This document shows, piece by piece, positions 1-5,341 of a stretch of DNA of 5,341 bases (position 1 is the stretch's first letter; every line of letters begins with the position of its first letter). The stretch spans positions 1-5,341 of the forward strand of contig JBELIG010000220.1 of assembly GCA_042091035.1 (NCBI GenBank), read 5' to 3'. A program made the position numbers and the translations under genes. Source of the stretch: AM-2324 sp042091035 (GTDB lineage: Bacteria > Bacteroidota > Bacteroidia > Chitinophagales > Saprospiraceae). The notes below the pieces were generated by a model. That model did no database searches, was not told where the DNA came from, and saw nothing but the letters and a program-made list of their open reading frames with translations.

Positions 1-35
1 AAGCGAAAATGTAAAAACAACCTTTAGAATAAGTA

Positions 36-43
36 TACCTTTG
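36..43 (+). promoter_or_regulatory. Possible -7 promoter element before the TonB receptor gene
   Basis: TACCTTTG matches the Bacteroidota -7 consensus TAnnTTTG exactly. No TTG lies at the expected distance of about 19 bp upstream (around position 14-16 the sequence is all A), so only half of a promoter is visible. A start a few bases downstream would leave a leader of only about 10 nt before the ATG at 57. The remaining bases of 1-56 are A-rich and show no recognisable gene; a reading frame ending in TAA at 12-14 could be the tail of an upstream gene, but too little is visible to say. Confidence 0.3.
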
Positions 44-56
44 GTAAAAAAAGTAC

Positions 57-2588
57 ATGCATCTTAGCCTTAAAGCAATTTGTTTATTCCCAACCATTAT
101 ATTAACTGCAATCCTATTTGGGAATACATTGCATGCACAATCACTTCAGATAACAGACGACTTTGATCAACCTATCATAGGCGCCACTGCATATACAAGT
201 GATCTTAAATATTCCGCTCTCTCAGATGAAGGAGGCTTGATAGATCTTTCTATATTTCCTGACACAAGTACTATTACAATTCGATTTTACGGATACCAAG
301 TAAGAGAACTTGAACTAAGAACCCTTCAAGTCAACAAAATAAAACTCAAGCCAATCAACTTCTTTTTTGATGAATTTGTGCTTGTAGGAGATGATAAAAG
401 ACCGCTAAGTCAACAAATCAAATCCATAGAAATTCTAAAACCGGAAAGTCTTGGTTCTTTCCAAGCACAAACCCCTGCTGATTTATTGGCTAATAGCGGG
501 CAGGTTTTTGTTCAAAAATCACAAATGGGTGGCGGGAGTCCAATACTAAGAGGCTTCGAAGCCAGTAGAATACTGCTCGTAGTAGATGGGGTAAAAATGA
601 ACAATGCCATATACCGATCTGGGCACCTTCAAAATTCTATAACGCTAAGTAATCAAGCGCTTCAACAAGCCGAAATCATTCAAGGTCCAGCATCTCTGCT
701 CTACGGATCAGATGCATTGGGCGGCGTTATTCACTACCGAACACGCAAACCTAAGTTGAAGGATAAGGAAACAGTTAAAACATACAGAGGTTCTCTAAGC
801 ACCTCCTACAACAGTGCTAATAATGGAACCGTTTTTTCAAGTGTTAGCGAGATTAGTGGAAAGAAATTCGCGAGCTTATCTATCATAAGCCTCTCCGATT
901 TCAACACGCTAAAAGCAGGTAAAAGAAATATTGAAAATGTGCCTGATACTTGGAGAAGATTTAATTACCAGGGTATCGATAATAATATGGATATAGTGGT
1001 ATCAAACCAGAATCCTGAAGATACTACTGCTGACCAATCGCATGTATTAGAAGGAACGGCTTATCAGCAACTAGACATACTCCAAAAATTCACTTACAAA
1101 CCCAATCCTGTTTTTCAACTGGATCTCAATGTTCAATTTTCGAGTTCCTCGGATATCCCCAGGTTTGACCAATTATCGGAAAAAAATGGTGATATGTTCA
1201 CCTTTGCTGAATGGAATTACGGTCCTCAGAATAGGACTTTGGCCTCTGCTCAAATGAATTATACTAATCCTACAAAGCTTTTTGATGAAAGTAGGCTTAC
1301 GCTGGCCTATCAAAACATCGAGGAAAGTAGGATTAATAGAAGATTTAATGCTGGAGACAGATTCCATAATATGGAACACTTAGATGTATGGAGTGGTACT
1401 TGGGTTTTTCAGAAAAAGATCAAGAAAGTGACTGGCCAGAGCATATTTTATGGGCTGGACGCTCAACTCAATCAATTGAACTCCACTGGCTTCACTGAAA
1501 ACATCTATGGAAACCAGCCTGCAAGCTTCTTTAGCAGATACCCTTCTGGTCTTGCTAATGCTAATAACTTTGGACTATTCACCAACTATCTAATCCGTGG
1601 TAAATCCGGTAAAAATCAGCTCAATATAGGCCTGAGAGGTTCGGGACATTACACAGAATTAATCTTTGAGGACACAGAAGATTTTAGCTGGCCAGCAAAT
1701 TATAAAGACGGTTCGTTAACCATAGATAATCAGGCCCTAATCGCTTCCATTGCCTACAAACATAAGATCTCCAAAAAATCAGAATTCAATGCCTCACTTA
1801 GCAATGCATTTCGAGCACCAAATATAGATGACCTAGGAAAGATAAGGATCAAAGGAGGTTTTGTCAATGTCCCCAACCCTAACATCACACCAGAAAAGAC
1901 CTACACGGCTGAATTATCTTATAAAAGATCTATGTCTAAGCTAAATTATAGCAGCAACCTATATTACACCTTAGTTAATGATTTGCTTGTCAGAAAACCA
2001 ACAGATGAGGTGCTAATACCCGGCTTTACTAGCCTTGCAAACACCAATGCTTCTAATGGATATATTTATGGCTTCACAGGAAATCTAAACATTCCAATTA
2101 GCTCAACAATAGAAATTAACTATACGCTCGGTTACACCAAAGGACGATACAACTATTTAGATGTCACGAACAGTATTGATACACTTGTAGCCATGGGCCA
2201 TATCCCTCCATTGTACGGAAACGGTCGGATAGAATGGAAGCTTAACCGTTTCGAGTGTGCTCTAGTACATCGTTTTAACGGTAAAAAAAGAATAAAGGAC
2301 TATGAAGTTTTAACTATTTCCAGCGATACCGGAGGAAATTATTTAATAGAACGTGAAGGATCCTCCGATAATTTAGAGTACGGTTTTATTGACTTTGAAG
2401 ACGGTGAAAAAGTATATAAAGATCTTCCCTCTTGGCAAACCTTAAATCTATATGTAAGCTGGAGTACAGATAAACAAAGGGTTTTCCTATCCATTGAGAA
2501 TATATTTGATCGTCATTATAGAACATTCTCCTCTGGACTGAGCGCTGCCGGCAGAAATATAGGCTTGGGGCTGATTTTTAACTATTAA
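57..2588 (+). CDS. TonB-dependent outer-membrane receptor, hemoglobin/heme-receptor-like, with N-terminal CarboxypepD_reg-like domain
   Basis: This is a complete 843-residue outer-membrane active transporter, expected to import a large ligand using TonB/ExbBD energy. Residues 1-27 form a signal peptide with a hydrophobic core at 8-22 and likely cleavage after Leu-His-Ala27, before Gln28. Residues about 29-98 resemble a CarboxypepD_reg-like beta-sandwich, with DQPIIGA and SDEGG turns. FDEFVLV at 104-110 sits where a TonB-box-like segment is expected. The plug spans about 125-230 and includes GGGSPILRGF (158-167), VVDGVKMNNAIYRSGHLQN (175-193) and GPASLLYGSDALGG (210-223), a pattern typical of hemoglobin/heme-type receptors. 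The rest is a beta-barrel carrying FRAP (585-588) and NPNITPE (607-613), and it ends in an aromatic residue (Tyr843). Family membership is solid; the substrate is inferred only. The FRAP-NPN segment contains no histidine, so heme binding is not assured. The ATG at 57 is the first usable start because TAA at 45-47 closes the frame upstream. There is no Shine-Dalgarno sequence, and no heme-handling partner gene is adjacent. Confidence 0.93.
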   Translation: MHLSLKAICLFPTIILTAILFGNTLHAQSLQITDDFDQPIIGATAYTSDLKYSALSDEGGLIDLSIFPDTSTITIRFYGYQVRELELRTLQVNKIKLKPINFFFDEFVLVGDDKRPLSQQIKSIEILKPESLGSFQAQTPADLLANSGQVFVQKSQMGGGSPILRGFEASRILLVVDGVKMNNAIYRSGHLQNSITLSNQALQQAEIIQGPASLLYGSDALGGVIHYRTRKPKLKDKETVKTYRGSLSTSYNSANNGTVFSSVSEISGKKFASLSIISLSDFNTLKAGKRNIENVPDTWRRFNYQGIDNNMDIVVSNQNPEDTTADQSHVLEGTAYQQLDILQKFTYKPNPVFQLDLNVQFSSSSDIPRFDQLSEKNGDMFTFAEWNYGPQNRTLASAQMNYTNPTKLFDESRLTLAYQNIEESRINRRFNAGDRFHNMEHLDVWSGTWVFQKKIKKVTGQSIFYGLDAQLNQLNSTGFTENIYGNQPASFFSRYPSGLANANNFGLFTNYLIRGKSGKNQLNIGLRGSGHYTELIFEDTEDFSWPANYKDGSLTIDNQALIASIAYKHKISKKSEFNASLSNAFRAPNIDDLGKIRIKGGFVNVPNPNITPEKTYTAELSYKRSMSKLNYSSNLYYTLVNDLLVRKPTDEVLIPGFTSLANTNASNGYIYGFTGNLNIPISSTIEINYTLGYTKGRYNYLDVTNSIDTLVAMGHIPPLYGNGRIEWKLNRFECALVHRFNGKKRIKDYEVLTISSDTGGNYLIEREGSSDNLEYGFIDFEDGEKVYKDLPSWQTLNLYVSWSTDKQRVFLSIENIFDRHYRTFSSGLSAAGRNIGLGLIFNY

Positions 2589-2622
2589 TGTCTTTATTTG
2601 GTTAAATATTGGCTAATGTTAG

Positions 2623-2652
2623 TTGGATTTAGAAAAGAAACTTCTAATTTTG
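2623..2652 (+). promoter_or_regulatory. Bacteroidota-type promoter for pckA (TTG-N19-TAATTTTG)
   Basis: TTG at 2623-2625 is followed after 19 bp by TAATTTTG at 2645-2652. The second element matches the TAnnTTTG consensus of the Bacteroidota primary sigma factor exactly, and the spacing is as expected for the -33/-7 pair. Transcription would begin a few bases downstream, near 2657-2660, giving pckA a leader of about 110 nt that contains the whole hairpin at 2670-2730. A short dyad, TTTGTT-CA-AACAAA (2649-2662), overlaps the -7 element, and two TTGGYTAA copies lie just upstream (2598-2605 and 2609-2616). Either could be a regulator site, but both are short and AT-rich. Confidence 0.65.
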
Positions 2653-2669
2653 TTCAAACAAATTAAAAG

Positions 2670-2738
2670 AACGTCGAGTTAGCTTTATTTACTTTTGGAA
2701 TACAGAGGTTTACAAATCTTACTCGACGTTTTATTTTT
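2670..2738 (+). promoter_or_regulatory. Structured pckA leader: 10-bp hairpin with T-rich tail (candidate attenuator or small RNA)
   Basis: AACGTCGAGT (2670-2679) is perfectly complementary to ACTCGACGTT (2721-2730), closing a 41-nt loop. Inside the loop a second hairpin can form, 2705-2710 with 2715-2720 (six pairs, two of them G-U, loop TACA). It abuts the 3' arm of the outer stem, so the two could stack. The outer 3' arm runs directly into TTTTATTTTT (2729-2738), as in an intrinsic terminator. The loop also has TTTGG (2694-2698), able to pair with CCAAA (2746-2750) about 20 nt before the pckA start; this possible pseudoknot has only five pairs. The element lies between the pckA promoter and start codon. 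It could be an attenuator, an mRNA-stabilising 5' stem, a small RNA, or a leaky terminator for the upstream receptor gene. I do not recognise a known riboswitch class. Confidence 0.5.
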
Positions 2739-2768
2739 AGTTCTACCAAATAAAAAATACCAATTTTT

Positions 2769-4379
2769 ATGAAAGAATTCGGATACAAAACACCCGATGC
2801 AAATCTTTCTGATTCAGGCCTTAACTCATTTGATACGGCCTATTGGAACTTATCGCCAGAAGAACTTGTGCAACATGCCCAGGATAAAAACATGGGAACC
2901 TTGTCAGACAAGGGAGCATTGGTGATCAAAACTGGAAAATTCACAGGTCGCTCCCCTAAAGATCGATTCATTGTAAAGGATGATCTTACAAGCGACATGG
3001 TTGATTGGAATTCAATAAATATTCCTTTCGATTCAGAAAAATACTTTTCACTTAAAAATAAGATTGCAGATTACCTTTCTGACAAAGAAATTTATGTCAG
3101 AGATGCCTATGCTTGTGCTGATGAAAATTATCAGCTAAACATCAGAGTGATCAATGAATACCCTTGGAGTAATCAGTTTGCTAGTAACATGTTCCTTAGA
3201 CCTACTAAAGAACAATTAGAAAACTTCTCACCAGAGTGGACTATTCTTAACGCACCTGGATTCCTAGCTAATCCTGATGTAGATGGAACAAGACAATCTA
3301 ATTTTGCAATTGTTAATTTTAGTGACAAGACCATTATTATAGGTGGAACAGGCTATACAGGAGAGATCAAAAAAGGAATCTTCTCTGTACTAAACTGTGT
3401 CCTACCCTACGAACGAGGTATTCTATCTATGCATTGCTCAGCAAACCAGGGTAAAGATGGAGATACAGCAATTTTCTTTGGACTTTCAGGAACAGGAAAA
3501 ACAACCCTATCGGCAGATCCCAATAGAGGTTTGATCGGTGATGATGAACATGGTTGGTCTAAAGAAGGTGTTTTCAACTTTGAAGGAGGTTGTTATGCAA
3601 AAACGATAGACTTGACTCCAGAAAAAGAGCCAGATATCTTTGCAGCAATCAAGCCAGGAGCAATTTTAGAGAACATTGGCTTCGAAGCCGATGGTAAGAC
3701 ACCTAATTTTGAAGATTGTACAATCACTCAGAATACAAGAGTTTCTTATCCAATCGAGCATATTAGCAATGCGCTTAGTCCATCAAAGGGCGGTCATCCA
3801 AAGAATATTTTCTTCTTGACCTGTGATGCATTTGGCGTATTACCTCCAATATCAAAACTTACAAAAGGTCAAGCAATGTATCACTTCATATCAGGTTACA
3901 CTGCTAAAGTTGCAGGTACTGAAGAAGGCGTTACTGAGCCACAAACGACATTCTCTGCTTGTTTCGGTGCTCCATTCCTACCACTTCATCCTACTAAATA
4001 TGCAGAAATGCTTGGTGAAAAGATGAATGACCACAACGTAAACATCTGGTTGGTGAATACTGGATGGACAGGTGGATCCTATGGCGTTGGAAACAGAATG
4101 AAGCTTAAATTGACTAGAGCAATGATAACAGCTGCATTAGAGGGAACTTTGGCAGAACAGAACTTTGAAACTCAAGATATTTTTGGTTTAGAGATACCTG
4201 TTGCTTGTCCTAATGTACCTGACGAATTGTTAAATCCAAGAAATACTTGGCTCGACAAAGATGCTTATGACAATAAAGCCAATGAGTTGGCTCAAGCCTT
4301 TATCGAGAATTTTGAACAATTCAGCGATAAAGCAAATCAAGAGATTATGGAAGCTGCTCCAAAAATTGGAATAAGCTAA
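2769..4379 (+). CDS. pckA: Phosphoenolpyruvate carboxykinase (ATP), EC 4.1.1.49
   Basis: This cytoplasmic enzyme converts oxaloacetate plus ATP to phosphoenolpyruvate, CO2 and ADP, the first committed step of gluconeogenesis; some bacteria run it in reverse to fix CO2. At 536 residues it is close to the 540 of the E. coli enzyme and appears complete. Visible motifs in order are GRSPKDR (60-66, oxaloacetate-binding Arg61), GYTGEIKKG (195-203, substrate Tyr196 and metal ligand Lys202), MHCSAN (221-226, metal ligand His222), the P-loop GLSGTGKT (238-245, Lys244), LIGDDEHGW (255-263, metal-binding aspartates 258-259), FEGGCYAK (271-278) and NTRVSYPI (322-329, Arg324). Residue roles come from the E. 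coli family member. All catalytic positions I can place are present. The ATG at 2769 gives the normal family N-terminus. No Shine-Dalgarno is visible (the bases before it are CAATTTTT), which is normal in this phylum. The gene has its own promoter upstream and an intrinsic terminator 4 bases after the stop codon, so it is probably monocistronic. Confidence 0.98.
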   Translation: MKEFGYKTPDANLSDSGLNSFDTAYWNLSPEELVQHAQDKNMGTLSDKGALVIKTGKFTGRSPKDRFIVKDDLTSDMVDWNSINIPFDSEKYFSLKNKIADYLSDKEIYVRDAYACADENYQLNIRVINEYPWSNQFASNMFLRPTKEQLENFSPEWTILNAPGFLANPDVDGTRQSNFAIVNFSDKTIIIGGTGYTGEIKKGIFSVLNCVLPYERGILSMHCSANQGKDGDTAIFFGLSGTGKTTLSADPNRGLIGDDEHGWSKEGVFNFEGGCYAKTIDLTPEKEPDIFAAIKPGAILENIGFEADGKTPNFEDCTITQNTRVSYPIEHISNALSPSKGGHPKNIFFLTCDAFGVLPPISKLTKGQAMYHFISGYTAKVAGTEEGVTEPQTTFSACFGAPFLPLHPTKYAEMLGEKMNDHNVNIWLVNTGWTGGSYGVGNRMKLKLTRAMITAALEGTLAEQNFETQDIFGLEIPVACPNVPDELLNPRNTWLDKDAYDNKANELAQAFIENFEQFSDKANQEIMEAAPKIGIS

Positions 4380-4383
4380 AAAT

Positions 4384-4416
4384 AAAAAAGGCCCTATTGT
4401 AGGGCCTTTTTTTTTT
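4384..4416 (+). terminator. Intrinsic terminator of pckA
   Basis: GGCCCTA (4390-4396) and TAGGGCC (4400-4406) pair perfectly around a TTG loop, and ten T residues follow (4407-4416). Six A residues before the stem (4384-4389) can pair with the T tract and lengthen the stem, so the element would also read as a terminator from the opposite strand. It begins a few bases after the pckA stop codon and separates pckA from the protease gene downstream. Confidence 0.95.
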
Positions 4417-4427
4417 ACCTACATTTT

Positions 4428-4436
4428 TATAATTTG
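4428..4436 (+). promoter_or_regulatory. Weak promoter candidate for the M48 protease gene
   Basis: TATAATTTG resembles the Bacteroidota -7 element, but TA and TTTG are separated by three bases rather than two. Its first six bases also equal the classical TATAAT -10 hexamer. No TTG is present at about 19 bp upstream, because that stretch is the T tract of the pckA terminator. A promoter is expected somewhere in 4417-4481, since a strong terminator precedes the gene, and this is the best candidate. A TGTGAT-N11-ATCACA dyad (4435-4457) starts at its 3' end. Confidence 0.25.
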
Positions 4437-4481
4437 TGATGGATAAAAGTAATCACAGTCAATAAAAACCTCCTACTACAA

Positions 4482-5341
4482 ATGAAATACAGTCTCCCCC
4501 TGTTCGTATTTCTTGTCTTGGCATTTATTTGCAATGCTCAAAAAGAAATAGAAAACTTTAGAATTTTAAAAGCTGAAGGTCCAATCCCAAATATTCTTCT
4601 TGAACCCCTTGAGTCCAGATACGAAAAAAACCTCAAAAAACTTGAGGCCGAGGTGACTAACAAAGCGGATCTAAAAGACTTCGCCTTATCAACAGCATAC
4701 ACTGTAGATTTCTTCGTCAATCAGGGTCAAATCGTTTTTAATGATACGATTTCCAAATACCTAGAAGATATTGCTGCTTACCTTTTAAAAGACAAGCCAA
4801 AATTAGCTAAGGAGCTACAAATATTTACCTTAAAGTCTGATATACCAAATGCATTCACCACACCACAAGGTCTAATTTTTTTCACCTCTGGACTTATCGC
4901 TCAGATGGAAAGCGAAGCTGAGCTTGCATTTATTATGGCCCATGAAATCAGTCACTATACTGAAAAACATGCCTTAAAATTTCAATTAGACCTTGATGAA
5001 GGAATAGATGATGAAGAGAATGATTTAAACTCAAAAAATTCACGCAGAAATAAAAACCTCATAAAGAATGTCCATAAGTACAAAAAAACTCAAGAATTAG
5101 AAGCAGATAAAAGAGGCATCGAACTCTATGCGGATAGTGACTATGACTTTGAAGCAATAGAAAATGCCTTTTACATTTTGATGTACTCTTATCTTCCAAT
5201 TGAAGACAGAAAATTCGACAAATCCCACCTTCAGTGTGGACACCTTCATATTCCTGATTCGATTCTTTATAAGGAATATAATGAAATCACGGCAGTTGAA
5301 GATTATGATGATACCGATCATACCCACCCTAACATCAAGAC
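4482..5341 (+). CDS. Secreted M48-family zinc metalloprotease (5' part, cut by the window end)
   Basis: The reading frame is open from the ATG at 4482 to the window edge: 286 full codons with no stop, so the C-terminus is missing. Residues 1-19 form a signal peptide with likely cleavage after Cys-Asn-Ala19, before Gln20. Cys17 is not in a proper lipobox (the residue before it is Ile), so a lipoprotein is unlikely. The M48 catalytic signature is clear: NAFTTPQG (123-130) and FFTSGLI (133-139) precede HEISH (154-158), with zinc ligands His154 and His158 and catalytic Glu155. The third ligand is Glu205 in ELEAD (205-209), and HTHPN (280-284) is a typical later M48 motif. An Asp/Glu-rich then Lys-rich insert (170-202) separates the two zinc motifs. 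The family includes periplasmic quality-control proteases such as BepA and LoiP, so a periplasmic envelope-protein role is a reasonable inference; the substrate is unknown. A C-terminal repeat domain, if any, lies beyond the window. No Shine-Dalgarno precedes the start. Confidence 0.9.
   Translation, partial: MKYSLPLFVFLVLAFICNAQKEIENFRILKAEGPIPNILLEPLESRYEKNLKKLEAEVTNKADLKDFALSTAYTVDFFVNQGQIVFNDTISKYLEDIAAYLLKDKPKLAKELQIFTLKSDIPNAFTTPQGLIFFTSGLIAQMESEAELAFIMAHEISHYTEKHALKFQLDLDEGIDDEENDLNSKNSRRNKNLIKNVHKYKKTQELEADKRGIELYADSDYDFEAIENAFYILMYSYLPIEDRKFDKSHLQCGHLHIPDSILYKEYNEITAVEDYDDTDHTHPNIK

Noticed and set aside
1173..1379. 68-codon open frame on the minus strand
   Set aside because: It lies wholly inside the TonB receptor gene on the opposite strand and has no recognisable domain or promoter. 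It is a shadow frame.
3823..4026. 67-codon open frame on the plus strand
   Set aside because: It lies inside pckA in another frame, over a region where the PEP carboxykinase frame is clearly real. Its product has no recognisable features.
4435..4457. Crp/cAMP receptor protein binding site
   Set aside because: The TGTGA and TCACA half sites are 13 bp apart, but the Crp site needs a 6-bp spacer. The dyad is reported only as unexplained.
4482..4541. Lipoprotein signal peptide for the M48 protease (Cys17)
   Set aside because: The residues before Cys17 are Ala-Phe-Ile, whereas a lipobox needs Gly, Ala or Ser just before the cysteine. Signal peptidase I cleavage after Ala19 fits better.
4538..4720. 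60-codon open frame on the minus strand
   Set aside because: It is antisense to the M48 protease coding region, which carries a signal peptide and family motifs in the sense frame.
5097..5327. 76-codon open frame on the minus strand with hydrophobic stretches
   Set aside because: It is antisense to the M48 gene. Its Ile/Phe richness comes from reading Asp/Glu/Lys codons in reverse, and it has no independent support.
1..5341. CRISPR arrays, insertion sequences, tRNA or rRNA genes, or a novel defence or mobile system
   Set aside because: I saw no regularly spaced repeats, transposase-like frames, terminal inverted repeats or structural RNA genes. All three genes belong to well-known families.

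Overview
The window looks like an ordinary chromosomal segment from a low-GC member of the Bacteroidota. No finer taxonomy can be supported from the sequence alone. Four things point there: an outer-membrane TonB-dependent receptor carrying an N-terminal CarboxypepD_reg-like domain before the plug; signal peptides ending in an Ala-Gln junction; TAnnTTTG-type promoter elements; and no Shine-Dalgarno sequence before any of the three starts, with A/T-rich leaders instead.

All three genes lie on the + strand. Positions 57-2588 encode a complete 843-residue TonB-dependent receptor resembling the hemoglobin/heme receptor family. A 180-bp intergenic region (2589-2768) follows. It holds a near-consensus Bacteroidota promoter (2623-2652) and then a strong two-part hairpin ending in a T-rich tract (2670-2738). 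This places a structured leader, possibly an attenuator or a small RNA, in front of the next gene. Positions 2769-4379 encode a complete ATP-dependent phosphoenolpyruvate carboxykinase (pckA, 536 residues), closed by a textbook intrinsic terminator (4384-4416). From 4482 to the window edge runs the 5' part of a secreted M48-family zinc metalloprotease with HEISH and ExxxD motifs; its 3' end is outside the window.

The three genes do not form an obvious pathway: outer-membrane uptake, gluconeogenic/anaplerotic carbon flux and envelope proteolysis. The promoter and terminator flanking pckA suggest it is its own transcription unit. There are no mobile elements, CRISPR arrays, tRNA or rRNA genes, and I see no evidence of a new multi-gene system. 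The most interesting unexplained structure is the pckA leader hairpin. Second is a heme-receptor-like FRAP/NPN box in the receptor that lacks the usual histidine.
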